Notes: a model not told the origin generated them from the sequence alone. Shown: positions 19,353 to 28,936, numbered from the stretch's first letter. The stretch is 64,000 nucleotides of DNA from an uncultured Bacteroidales bacterium (GCA_903929315.1 CAIYUC010000186.1:1-64000), one strand, 5' to 3'. Made by a program: numbers and translations.

Positions 19353-19929
19353 TCGAGTCATATTTCAGGGCAACTTTAATTGGCCGGCACTTCAAATATT
19401 GTTTCTTTTCTTCGATTATGGTCCAGTCGCCTGAAAGCAGGATTTTCTGTTTTGACTTTGCCCTTGACTGATGGCCGTCTTCGATGATCAGAACACCGTT
19501 TTTCTTTGTAATCCTGTTTAATTCCCTTAGAAATTCATTGGGATCGTTTACCATGTGGAACATATCGAGGGCATAGATCAGGTCTGCCGTATCGTCATTT
19601 ATATCAGCGGATCGCCCATCCGTTACGACAGGAATGACGTTTTGTAAGCCATATTTATCAATGATCTTGTTCACTGCGCTAATGGCAAGTTCATGAATAT
19701 CCACGGCATAGACCAATCCTTCTGCACCAACAAGTTCTGATGCTTTTCGGATATGTCTGCCCGGTCCACATCCCCAATCAACCACGATAAACCCGGGTTT
19801 TATCCCAATAGTGTCGATTTTATTTTCTGCATTCCTGAAAAGATCGAAAACCTTGAAAATCCATGCCATTATTTTAAAGAATGCATCCGGCATTCTGTCT
19901 GTTTTGCGGCTAATAGAATTGGTATTCAT
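19336..19929 (-). CDS. Class I SAM-dependent methyltransferase
   Basis: FIVVDWGCGPGRHIRKASELVG, DLIYALDMFHMV, LNRITKKNGVLIIEDGHQ. Confidence 0.82.
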   Translation of the reverse strand: MNTNSISRKTDRMPDAFFKIMAWIFKVFDLFRNAENKIDTIGIKPGFIVVDWGCGPGRHIRKASELVGAEGLVYAVDIHELAISAVNKIIDKYGLQNVIPVVTDGRSADINDDTADLIYALDMFHMVNDPNEFLRELNRITKKNGVLIIEDGHQSRAKSKQKILLSGDWTIIEEKKQYLKCRPIKVALKYDSINLLS

Positions 19930-20224
19930 TTCCCGGAAAATTTTGGCAAAGATCGTATATTTTGTTATTCAATCGACATGAATTTGATCCAAACATTTTT
20001 TAATGTTGCGTGATTTTATAAATGGAAAAGACAAAAATATTTACGATTTACTATTGTAGATTTACGATTGAATTGTAAGATTGACGATCGACGATTAAAT
20101 TTTTAAAAATCGTAAATCCGGCAGGCAGGCGTATATCAATAAATTCAATCTGAAGTCGTAAATCGTCCAATCGTAAATCTTTTATGCTAATTTTGGTTCC
20201 TCATAATAAATAACATCATTCGCC

Positions 20225-21040
20225 TTGTCGATTATTCTTAGTCCATTTTTAGTTCTGTCCCTTCCAGGTCTTTTCAACATCCGGATCGTGGATGTCATCG
20301 ACGTTTTCCTGTTTGCGATCCTTTTATATGAAGTCTACAACCTTATTAAAGGAACCGCAGCAATTAAAATATTTATCGGCATCATCGCTGTTTACCTGGT
20401 ATGGAAAGTGGTGAAAGCCTTCCAGATGGAGTTGCTCACCGAGATTCTCGGTCAATTCATCAGCGTGGGGTTCATTGCGCTGATCGTTGTTTTTCAGCCG
20501 GAGATCAGGCAATTCCTTTTATTACTCGGGAATACGAGAATTATCCGGACTCATCCAAGGAGGTTCCTGTTCTGGAAATTCAGGATCACCGGTCCGACCG
20601 GTTTACACAGTGACAAGATTGTGAAAGCCTGCCAGAAGATGGCCGACACGAGGACCGGGGCATTGATCATCATTGCCAGGAAAAGTGAGTTAAACATTTA
20701 CGTAGAAACCGGTCAGATCATTGATGCAAAAATTTCCGAATCCCTGATCGAGACGATCTTTTTTAAAAACAGCCCGCTTCATGATGGCGCAATGATCATC
20801 CTTGGAGAAAATATCCGTGCTGCCCGTTGCATATTGCCCATCAGCAGCAGCCCGGGTATTCCTTCAATTTGCGGGTTACGCCACCGTGCCGCCGTCGGGA
20901 TCACGGAACGATCAGATGCAGCAGCGATCATCGTTTCCGAAGAGAATGGTAAAATATCTTACAGTAGTGAAGGAAAACTGATCCTCGATGTGACACCGTC
21001 AGAATTGTCTAATTTCCTGGAAAAATCGTTCAGTATTTAG
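20225..21040 (+). CDS. cdaA: Diadenylate cyclase CdaA (c-di-AMP synthase)
   Basis: N-terminal TM helices, then DAC domain with DGAMIIL and RHRAAVGITE motifs. Apparent TTG start. Confidence 0.93.
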   Translation: MSIILSPFLVLSLPGLFNIRIVDVIDVFLFAILLYEVYNLIKGTAAIKIFIGIIAVYLVWKVVKAFQMELLTEILGQFISVGFIALIVVFQPEIRQFLLLLGNTRIIRTHPRRFLFWKFRITGPTGLHSDKIVKACQKMADTRTGALIIIARKSELNIYVETGQIIDAKISESLIETIFFKNSPLHDGAMIILGENIRAARCILPISSSPGIPSICGLRHRAAVGITERSDAAAIIVSEENGKISYSSEGKLILDVTPSELSNFLEKSFSI

Positions 21041-21161
21041 CAGGGAAGGGTTAATTCGATTCTATGGTTTTTTGTACGAAAACTACCTGGATACAGATTT
21101 GTGTAGGTTTTTGATAACATCAACCCCGGGGAACTGGATAGATAAAGATGTCAACTGGCAA

Positions 21162-21746
21162 TTAACCCTTTCTGTGTTTCCGGTTTTTCCCAGAAACATT
21201 TGCCAGTGAATCGGACTGCCGGGTACTGTCCGCTTTGCGTTTTTCCTCAAATTCCTTCACCATTTGTTCAGGAGTCTTGCCGAGATTCTGAATCGATGAC
21301 TGAGCAGCCGGGACGAATTCATTATTGGGGTATTTTTCAATGAATTGCAGGTAAAATTCTTTTGCTTTTGTCAGGTCATGCTGCAGGTTCTCATAAACAT
21401 ATCCCTTGAAGAAAAGACAAAGCGGGGCTTTGATATAATTCGGGTACTTGCTGATGATCTGTTCAAAAAGTGTCAGCGCTCTCTGCCCGTCACCCGTATT
21501 CATCGATATGTTTGCCGCGTTAAAGGTATAACCGGGAACCAGGGAATCCTTTGGGAACCGTTTACAGAAGGCTTCATACATGGATATCAGGCTATCCCAT
21601 TTTACTTTATCGAAAGATGTTGATTGCGGGGAGAACAAACGTTTTTCCATCGCACCGATATTTTTCACGGATTTATCCCGTGAAGGACTGCAGCCTGCGA
21701 AAAGTAACAGGATGATCAATAAAATCAGATAATTTTTGTTTTTCAT
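21162..21746 (-). CDS. Tetratricopeptide-repeat lipoprotein
   Basis: Lipoprotein signal MKNKNYLILLIILLLFAGCSPS; ALTLFEQIISKYPNYIKAPLCLFFKGYVYENLQHDLTKAKEFYLQFIEKYPNNEF TPR pattern. Confidence 0.8.
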   Translation of the reverse strand: MKNKNYLILLIILLLFAGCSPSRDKSVKNIGAMEKRLFSPQSTSFDKVKWDSLISMYEAFCKRFPKDSLVPGYTFNAANISMNTGDGQRALTLFEQIISKYPNYIKAPLCLFFKGYVYENLQHDLTKAKEFYLQFIEKYPNNEFVPAAQSSIQNLGKTPEQMVKEFEEKRKADSTRQSDSLANVSGKNRKHRKG

Positions 21747-21767
21747 TTTCGGGGATAAATTAGATTA

Positions 21768-22340
21768 TTATTTGCGTTTTTTCTTTACAAGGGGAAAGAT
21801 CATTTTATAGGAAACATCGACATTCCCTTTGGAAATATCCATCAACCTGCCCTTCAGCAGCATTTTCTTCAGGGAACTCATCCGGTCAATGAATAAAACC
21901 CCGTAATTATGATCATATTCATGCTGGATCACCCTGGATACAATGCCTGTAAATTTCTCATCATGAGGCTGGAAGTTTTCATCCATGGATGTCATATAAA
22001 TGTCCGTCTTTCGCAGGATATCTTCACGAACTCCGGGAAAGCTTAAACATCCTTCATTAAAGGAGACATCTTCCCCTTCAAATTTATAAATCTTAGCATT
22101 GATAAAAACCCTTTTGAAATCTTTTCCCTCGGGATGTTTGTCGCCGTAACCTGATGTATCAACAATAAAAAGACGGATATCCTTACCCACCTGCTGGGCA
22201 GCCAGCCCCACTCCATCCGATTGATACATGGTTTCAAACATATCGCTGATAAGCGTCTGCAAGCCCGGATAAGACGGGTCAATTTCTTTTCCAACTTTTT
22301 TCAGTACGGGATGTCCGTAAGCAACAACGGGCAAAATCAT
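21768..22340 (-). CDS. def: Peptide deformylase
   Basis: GVGLAAQQVG, EGCLSFPG, QHEYDHNYGVLF. Confidence 0.97.
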   Translation of the reverse strand: MILPVVAYGHPVLKKVGKEIDPSYPGLQTLISDMFETMYQSDGVGLAAQQVGKDIRLFIVDTSGYGDKHPEGKDFKRVFINAKIYKFEGEDVSFNEGCLSFPGVREDILRKTDIYMTSMDENFQPHDEKFTGIVSRVIQHEYDHNYGVLFIDRMSSLKKMLLKGRLMDISKGNVDVSYKMIFPLVKKKRK

Positions 22341-22343
22341 AGT

Positions 22344-22784
22344 TTACAGAATTTCAGCTGATGAATCATTTGTTTGTTTTAATCCGAGGAAGGATTGAAG
22401 AAGGAGAGTGGCGCTGACAGCGTCAACCAGCGATTTATTTTGCCTGGCTTTCTTTTTTAAGCCGGAATTCCGGATTGTTTGTGTCGCTATCAATGATGTG
22501 AATCGTTCATCCATTCTTTCCACCGGTATTTCCCGGAATTCTTTCCGTAACCGTGTGACAAAAGGATCAATATATTTTACGGATTCTGAAGGGGTGTTGT
22601 TCATTTGTTTTGGTTCTCCCACAACAAAACACTCCACGGGATTTTTCACCGTATAATCCTTCAGGAAATCAAATACCTTATGTGCAGGTACGGTCGCGAG
22701 CGAAGTTGCAATGAGTTTCAGTTCATCCGTGACCGCAAGTCCGACTCGTTTCTGTCCATAATCAATCGCAAGTATCCTACCCAT
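22344..22784 (-). CDS. ruvX: Putative Holliday junction resolvase RuvX/YqgF
   Basis: MGRILAIDYGQKRVGLAVTDE, DERFTSLIA, KSLVDAVSATLLLQSFL. Confidence 0.93.
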   Translation of the reverse strand: MGRILAIDYGQKRVGLAVTDELKLIATSLATVPAHKVFDFLKDYTVKNPVECFVVGEPKQMNNTPSESVKYIDPFVTRLRKEFREIPVERMDERFTSLIATQTIRNSGLKKKARQNKSLVDAVSATLLLQSFLGLKQTNDSSAEIL

Positions 22785-22899
22785 ATTGTCAAAATCGCGG
22801 CAAAGTTACAAAAAATCGGAATTTCTTAGAGGATGGAGTAACAAAGTGACAAAGTCACAGATTTGAATTACTTTTGAAGAACATTTTGATCGTTACTTT

Positions 22900-23718
22900 A
22901 TGGACAATCCATTAATTAAAATCATTGATGAAGCCTGGGACCGGCGCGAACTGTTAAAAGAGCAGGGAGTGCAGGAATCTGTCAGCGAAGTTATAGAAGC
23001 GCTGGACAAAGGCAAGCTCAGGGTGGCGGAATACAATGGAAAGGAATGGATCACCCACGGATGGCTGAAGAAGGCGATCATCCTGTATTTTTCTATCCGT
23101 AACTCAGAGGTGACATCGATAGGTCCTTTCGAGTTTTATGATAAAATCCCCCTGAAGAAGAATTATGAAGCACTGGGGATTCGTGTTGTACCTCATGCCA
23201 TTGCCCGGTATGGCTCGTATATCGGAAAAAATGTCATCCTCATGCCATCATACGTGAACATCGGCGCCTATATCGATAACGGGACCATGGTGGACACATG
23301 GGCAACTGTTGGATCGTGTGCACAGATCGGGAAAAATGTTCACCTGAGCGGTGGTACAGGGATTGGCGGTGTCCTTGAACCGGTGCAGGCCTTGCCCGTG
23401 ATCCTTGAAGATGATTGCTTCCTTGGATCCCGGTGCATCGTCGTAGAAGGAGTGAGAATTGAAAAAGAAGCTGTCCTTGGAGCTAATGTTGTGCTGACCG
23501 GTTCAACAAAGATCATCGATGTCTCCGGCCCAAAACCTATTGAATCAAGGGGAATCATTCCTGCACGATCCGTAGTCATCCCCGGAACCTATCCTAAAAA
23601 ATTCCCTGCCGGTGATTACCAGGTTCCCTGCGTATTGATCATCGGGAAAAGGAAAGAATCGACCGACATGAAAACAACATTGAACCAGGTCTTACGGGAT
23701 TATAATATATCGTTGTAA
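22900..23718 (+). CDS. dapD: 2,3,4,5-tetrahydropyridine-2,6-dicarboxylate N-succinyltransferase
   Basis: 272 aa; left-handed beta-helix hexapeptides VNIGAYIDNGTMVDTWATVGSCAQIGKNVHLSGGTGIGGVLEP. Confidence 0.97.
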   Translation: MDNPLIKIIDEAWDRRELLKEQGVQESVSEVIEALDKGKLRVAEYNGKEWITHGWLKKAIILYFSIRNSEVTSIGPFEFYDKIPLKKNYEALGIRVVPHAIARYGSYIGKNVILMPSYVNIGAYIDNGTMVDTWATVGSCAQIGKNVHLSGGTGIGGVLEPVQALPVILEDDCFLGSRCIVVEGVRIEKEAVLGANVVLTGSTKIIDVSGPKPIESRGIIPARSVVIPGTYPKKFPAGDYQVPCVLIIGKRKESTDMKTTLNQVLRDYNISL

Positions 23719-23738
23719 GGACACCATATATGGTGTCC
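23719..23738. repeat. Perfect 20-bp palindrome between dapD stop and GT9 start
   Basis: GGACACCATATATGGTGTCC equals its own reverse complement; starts at the base after the dapD stop codon and ends 7 nt before the GT9 ATG. Confidence 0.9.
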
Positions 23739-23745
23739 CAACAAA

Positions 23746-24729
23746 ATGAAGAAATTCCTCATTATACAAACGGCATCGATCGGGGATGTGATCCTTGCGA
23801 CTCCCCTGATAGAAAAGCTCCATCACTCCTTTCCTGATGCGGGGATCGATTTCCTGGTAAAAAAAGGAATGGAGGGGCTATTTACGCAGCATCCCATTAT
23901 ACATGAACTCCTGGTTTGGGATAAATCGACTAGAAAGTACAGGAATTTTCGTGACCTCGTCTTAAAAGTCAGGAAGAACCGATACGATATTGTCATCAAT
24001 ATCCAGCGATTCGCTGCCACGGGTATATTGACCGTTCTTTCAGGAGCAAAGACAACCATCGGATTTAAAAAAAATCCTTTATCTATTTTCTTCACTAAAC
24101 GCACCGCACATATTATCGGGAACGACATTCATGAAGTCGAGCGAAACCTGGAGCTTTTTGATGATACCACATCCTCCGGAAAGGTCAGACCGAAATTATA
24201 TCCAACGGACGGGGATATTTCCAAAATATCCCCATATAAAAAGGCACAATATTATACGATCTCCCCTGCATCTCTGTGGTTTACCAAGCAGTACCCTGCA
24301 GAAAAATGGATTGAATTCATTATCCGTATCGATCCCAAATTCAGGATCTATTTCCTGGGATCAACGCAGGACAAGAGTTTTTGCGACAGGATCATTCAAA
24401 CATCAGGACATCCCGGTTCGGTGAACCTGGCAGGAAAGTTGTCCTTTCTTGAATCTGCCGCTTTGATGAGAGATGCGAAGATGAATTTCACCAATGATTC
24501 TGCTCCGATGCACCTGGCGTCGGCTGTCAACGCTCCGGTAACCGTAATATTCTGTTCCACAGTTCCGGCTTTTGGGTTTGGTCCATTGTCAGACAACTCC
24601 TTTGTCGTTGAAACGAAGGAACAGCTTGATTGCCGTCCCTGCGGTCTTCATGGGTTTTCCCAATGTCCGGAAAAACATTTCAAATGTGCACTGACAATCC
24701 ATCCGGATCAACTTACTGCACGGCTGTAA
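23746..24729 (+). CDS. Glycosyltransferase family 9 (heptosyltransferase-like)
   Basis: MKKFLIIQTASIGDVILATPLIEKLHHSFPDAGIDFLVK; FTNDSAPMHLASAVNAPVTVIFCST. Confidence 0.92.
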   Translation: MKKFLIIQTASIGDVILATPLIEKLHHSFPDAGIDFLVKKGMEGLFTQHPIIHELLVWDKSTRKYRNFRDLVLKVRKNRYDIVINIQRFAATGILTVLSGAKTTIGFKKNPLSIFFTKRTAHIIGNDIHEVERNLELFDDTTSSGKVRPKLYPTDGDISKISPYKKAQYYTISPASLWFTKQYPAEKWIEFIIRIDPKFRIYFLGSTQDKSFCDRIIQTSGHPGSVNLAGKLSFLESAALMRDAKMNFTNDSAPMHLASAVNAPVTVIFCSTVPAFGFGPLSDNSFVVETKEQLDCRPCGLHGFSQCPEKHFKCALTIHPDQLTARL

Positions 24730-24763
24730 TCCTTCCTTCTTTTATTTGGACTGACAACTTTGA

Positions 24764-24805
24764 AGGCAATAGGCATTAGGCAATAGGCACTAGGCAATGG
24801 GCAGT
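24764..24805. repeat. 14-bp tandem repeat x3 (AGGCAATAGGCAYT)
   Basis: AGGCAATAGGCATT / AGGCAATAGGCACT / AGGCAATGGGCAGT. Confidence 0.9.
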
Positions 24806-25009
24806 AGTGATATTTATCATCAATGATTTGTCACGCGTTTCGCGTCACGTGTCACGAATGTAAAAGAATCGTAAATTGTAAATCAAAAATTTCAATCGTC
24901 AATCTTAGATCGTCCAATCGTAAATAATGGGAGTCATACCTCCTGCTCCATTTGAATTTTCCATTAATTTTGCAAAATAATCTGCTTGGTACGGAAGGTT
25001 GTTCAAATT

Positions 25010-25573
25010 ATGGAACAGGAAATTCAAAAATGTTTGGCAGTTTTACAAAACGGCGGTACTATTTTATATCCCACCGATACGGTATGGGGAATTGGATGTG
25101 ATGCAACCAACTGGAAAGCCGTCAGTAAAATATACCGCTTGAAGAAACGGTTGGAATACAAGAGCCTTATCATCCTGCTTGATGATCCGCAAAAATTCAG
25201 CAAATATGTAAAAATCATACCTGACATCGCCTGGGATCTTATGAAAAACGTAGATAGTCCCTTGACAATCATCTATCCGGATGCACAAAACCTTGCAAAA
25301 AATGTGATTGCTGAAGATGGTTCCATTGCTATCAGGATCGTAAAAAATGAATTTTGTAAACGGTTGATACACGAATTTGGAAAACCTATCGTTTCTTCTT
25401 CAGCAAATATATCAGGAGAACCTTCACCCATGGTCTTTAAAAAAATATCCCCGGAAATCACAGGAAATGTGGATTATGTTGTAAATCTCTACCAGGATCA
25501 ATTCCAGGAAATTAAGCCATCCCGCATAATCAAAATAAAAGCCAATGGAGAGTTTCAGATAATCCGGCCATAG
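25010..25573 (+). CDS. L-threonylcarbamoyladenylate synthase (Sua5/YciO/YrdC family)
   Basis: GGTILYPTDTVWGIGCDATN, YKSLIILLDDP, GSIAIRIVKNEFCKRLIHEFGKPIVSSSANISGEPS; start chosen at 25010 within ORF 24986-25573. Confidence 0.92.
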   Translation: MEQEIQKCLAVLQNGGTILYPTDTVWGIGCDATNWKAVSKIYRLKKRLEYKSLIILLDDPQKFSKYVKIIPDIAWDLMKNVDSPLTIIYPDAQNLAKNVIAEDGSIAIRIVKNEFCKRLIHEFGKPIVSSSANISGEPSPMVFKKISPEITGNVDYVVNLYQDQFQEIKPSRIIKIKANGEFQIIRP

Positions 25574-25660
25574 GGTCAGAACAGATCCGTTGATCCCTTA
25601 GTTACATCCTGATCATTGCCGCATAATAAATAATATTCATTACTAACCAATAATTGCAGA

Positions 25661-28009
25661 ATGAGGTTTTGCACTGTCGTTTTCACCCTGCTGATTCTGT
25701 TCATTTCTTATTGCAGCGCGGGGGATGAACCGGATAATACCAGTAAACATACAATCAGCGGGAAAGTCACGGATAAATCGAACGGTGAAGGTCTGATCGG
25801 AGCGGCTGTCTTTATAAAAGAACTGAATACCGGAACCTCGACCAATTCCTATGGATTTTACTCGATCACTCTCCCTGTAGGTCAGTATTCATTGATCTTT
25901 AGTTATATCGGTTACCATAACAGCATAACATCCATCCAGCTTCATCAGGATATAAAGCTGAACATTGAAATGGAACAGAAACATGAAACGCTGAAAGAGG
26001 TAGAAGTCACCAGTGAACGACTGGATAAAAATGTTGTGAAACCCGAGATGAGCACGTTTAAAATGGATATTAAAACGATACAGAAGATCCCTGCACTCTT
26101 TGGAGAGGTGGATATCATCAAGGCGATCCAGATGCTTCCTGGTGTTCAATCGGTCAGTGAAGGATCAAGTGGTTTCAGCGTCAGGGGCGGCGCCCCGGAT
26201 CAGAACCTGATCCTGCTTGATGATGCTCCGGTGTATAATGCGTCTCATTTGCTGGGATTCTTCTCCGTTTTCAACAATGATGCAATAAAAGATGTGAAAT
26301 TATATAAGGGTGATATTCCCGCGAACTATGGAGGAAGGCTTTCTTCTGTGCTCGATATAAATATGAAGGAAGGGAATAACAAGGAGTATGAAGTAGATGG
26401 TGGTATCGGATTGATTTCGAGCCGTCTTACCATTGAAGGGCCGATCGTAAAGGATAAAGCATCGTTTATTGTTTCTGGTCGAAGGACCTATGCTGATCTT
26501 TTCCTTGGCCTGTCATCGAATAAAGCATTACATAACAACCAGCTTTATTTCTATGATCTCAATGCCAAGGTAAATTGGGAGATCAATGAAAATAATCACA
26601 TATATCTCTCCGGGTACTTCGGGAGAGATGTGTTTAAAAACAGTTTTGCCGGATTTAAATGGGGTAATGAAACAGGTACTTTCCGGTGGAACCATCTGTT
26701 CACAAAAAAAATATTCGCCAATTTTACCTTTCTTTATAGCGATTACCTGTATAATCTCGGAACGCCTGACGGCAATACCAACTCTTTTGTCTGGAATTCA
26801 AGCTTACAGGATTTCGGGGTAAAAGGAGACATTAGTTATTACATGAATACAAACAACACTATCCGTTTTGGCATAAGCATAACACAGCATGCATTTAACC
26901 CGGGAAAAGCCAATGGAATCGGTTCGCAAAGTTATTTTCAGGATTATGTTGTCCCGGGAACTCAGGCAATAGAGAGCGCAGCTTATGCGAGTAATGAAGA
27001 AAAATTCGGGAATCATCTCACGCTGAATTACGGCTTGCGATTTTCAATGTTCCAGAGTGTAGGACCCACGACACTTTATCATTATAATTCAAACTATATC
27101 GCGATCGATTCCAGTATATATAAATCATGGACATTTTACAATACCTATACCGGACTTGAACCAAGACTCGGGGCAGTCTATGTTCTCAACGAGCTTTCAT
27201 CGATCAAGGCAAGCTATACCAGGACCCTTCAGTATTTACAGCTGGCTCAAAACTCTACTGCAGGAACGCCACTGGATTTCTGGTTCCCTGCAAGTCCCAA
27301 TGTAAAACCACAGGTAGCCGACCAGGTTGCAACTGGTTATTTCAGGAACTTCAGGAAAAATACCATTGAAACTTCGGTAGAAGTCTATTATAAATGGATG
27401 AATGATGTTATTGATTTTAAAGATAATGCACAGCTTCTGCTCAACAAGCAACTGGAAGGAGAGCTGCGTATCGGAAAAGCCTGGTCCTATGGCGCCGAGT
27501 TCCTGTTACGATTGAACGAGCGGAAATTGAACGGCTGGGTAAGTTATACGTATTCAAGGACCTTCCGCCAGATACCAACCATCAATAACGGTGCATACTA
27601 TCCTGCTCCCTATGATAAGCCAAACAACATTTCCATTGTTTTAAATTATCAACTTACCAAACGGTTGGGGATCTCTGCCAACTGGGTCTATGCAACCGGT
27701 ACTCCGGTGACATTCCCGACCGGCAGGGCCATCATTGGCGGTAAAGTCATTCCCATTTATTCCGACCGGAATGCTTACCGGTATCCGGATTATCATCGCA
27801 TGGACCTTTCGGTCGATTATGCCTGTAAAGAGAAACCCGGAAATAAATTCAAATGGGATCTAAACTTCTCCGTTTATAATGTTTATGACCGTCACAACAC
27901 CTGGACCATCAATTTTGTCCAGGACAATATCGACCCGAATGTCACCTATGCTGAAAGAACGTATTTGTTTGGGATCATTCCATCCGTAACACTGAATTTC
28001 CATTTCTAA
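25661..28009 (+). CDS. TonB-dependent receptor with N-terminal carboxypeptidase-regulatory-like domain
   Basis: SGKVTDKSNGEGLIGAAVFIKELNTGTSTNSYGFYSITLP; plug VQSVSEGSSGFSVRGGAPDQNLILLDDAPVYNASHLLGFFSVFN; beta-barrel C terminus ending SVTLNFHF. Confidence 0.93.
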   Translation: MRFCTVVFTLLILFISYCSAGDEPDNTSKHTISGKVTDKSNGEGLIGAAVFIKELNTGTSTNSYGFYSITLPVGQYSLIFSYIGYHNSITSIQLHQDIKLNIEMEQKHETLKEVEVTSERLDKNVVKPEMSTFKMDIKTIQKIPALFGEVDIIKAIQMLPGVQSVSEGSSGFSVRGGAPDQNLILLDDAPVYNASHLLGFFSVFNNDAIKDVKLYKGDIPANYGGRLSSVLDINMKEGNNKEYEVDGGIGLISSRLTIEGPIVKDKASFIVSGRRTYADLFLGLSSNKALHNNQLYFYDLNAKVNWEINENNHIYLSGYFGRDVFKNSFAGFKWGNETGTFRWNHLFTKKIFANFTFLYSDYLYNLGTPDGNTNSFVWNSSLQDFGVKGDISYYMNTNNTIRFGISITQHAFNPGKANGIGSQSYFQDYVVPGTQAIESAAYASNEEKFGNHLTLNYGLRFSMFQSVGPTTLYHYNSNYIAIDSSIYKSWTFYNTYTGLEPRLGAVYVLNELSSIKASYTRTLQYLQLAQNSTAGTPLDFWFPASPNVKPQVADQVATGYFRNFRKNTIETSVEVYYKWMNDVIDFKDNAQLLLNKQLEGELRIGKAWSYGAEFLLRLNERKLNGWVSYTYSRTFRQIPTINNGAYYPAPYDKPNNISIVLNYQLTKRLGISANWVYATGTPVTFPTGRAIIGGKVIPIYSDRNAYRYPDYHRMDLSVDYACKEKPGNKFKWDLNFSVYNVYDRHNTWTINFVQDNIDPNVTYAERTYLFGIIPSVTLNFHF

Positions 28010-28022
28010 TGAGACGTTTAAA

Positions 28023-28874
28023 ATGAAAAGTACTTTAAAAGCAATTATCTCTTATTTGTTTTTCCTGGTCGTGACTGTTTCATGCACGGAAAAAATCACG
28101 ATCAACACGGGAGAAACGTATGTGAGATTCGTGGTCGACGGGCATGTTGCCACCGATACTGCCGCATATGAAATCACCCTGACCAAAACAGCAGATTATT
28201 TTTACAATGCCCCTTCTCCAAAAGTGGTTAATGCTAAAGTGATGCTTTCAGATGGAGATACCAATTATACTTTACATGAAACGGAACCAGGAAATTCCGG
28301 AATTTATACAACGAGTCCATCATTTTATGGTAAAATCGGAAAAACCTATACTCTTTCTGTTCAATTGGCTGATCCGATTGGTGGAAGTGGTAGTTATTCG
28401 GTAAGTTGCGCACTGGTCCATGTGGCACACCTGGATTCAACAAAGGCCGTTTTTCACTCGGAATTCGGGAAGAATGGAGCCTGGGAAATTCTGGCTTATG
28501 CCCAGGACCCGGCGAATGAAGTGAATTATTACATGTTTAATTTTTACAGGAATGGGGTATTAATAACTGACAGCATTCATAAAGTCAGGGTTTCGGACGA
28601 TAAACTGATAAATGGTAGTTATTTTAACGGATCCGTTCTTTATTTAAACAACAGCAGAGACGATGAGAAGCTGGTACCCGGCGACCGGATCACACTTGTA
28701 ATGTCAGGAATTACGAAAGAATACTTCGATTTTGTGCAGCAGGTCCAGGAATCAGGGTTCAATATTCCCTTTTTTACCGGGCCACCTGCCAATATCGTAG
28801 GTAATATCAACAATAGTGGAATAGGCTTCTTTGCTGCGTATTCAAACAGTTATGCTTCTGCAATCGTAAAATAA
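28023..28874 (+). CDS. DUF4249 domain-containing lipoprotein, partner of the upstream TonB receptor
   Basis: Signal with lipobox VTVSC; VRFVVDGHVATDTAAYEITLTKTADYFYNAPSPKVVNAKVMLSDGD and LVPGDRITLVMSGITKEYFDFVQQVQ are DUF4249-like; 13 nt after the receptor. Confidence 0.82.
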   Translation: MKSTLKAIISYLFFLVVTVSCTEKITINTGETYVRFVVDGHVATDTAAYEITLTKTADYFYNAPSPKVVNAKVMLSDGDTNYTLHETEPGNSGIYTTSPSFYGKIGKTYTLSVQLADPIGGSGSYSVSCALVHVAHLDSTKAVFHSEFGKNGAWEILAYAQDPANEVNYYMFNFYRNGVLITDSIHKVRVSDDKLINGSYFNGSVLYLNNSRDDEKLVPGDRITLVMSGITKEYFDFVQQVQESGFNIPFFTGPPANIVGNINNSGIGFFAAYSNSYASAIVK

Positions 28875-28936
28875 AGGAATGCAGGAATCCAAGAATGCAG
28901 GAATGCAAAATGCAGAAATTCAGGAACGCAAGAATT
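28875..28936. repeat. Degenerate short direct-repeat cluster (GGAATGCA words)
   Basis: GGAATGCAGGAATCCAAGAATGCAGGAATGCAAAATGCAGAAATTCAGGAACGCAAGAATT. Confidence 0.75.
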
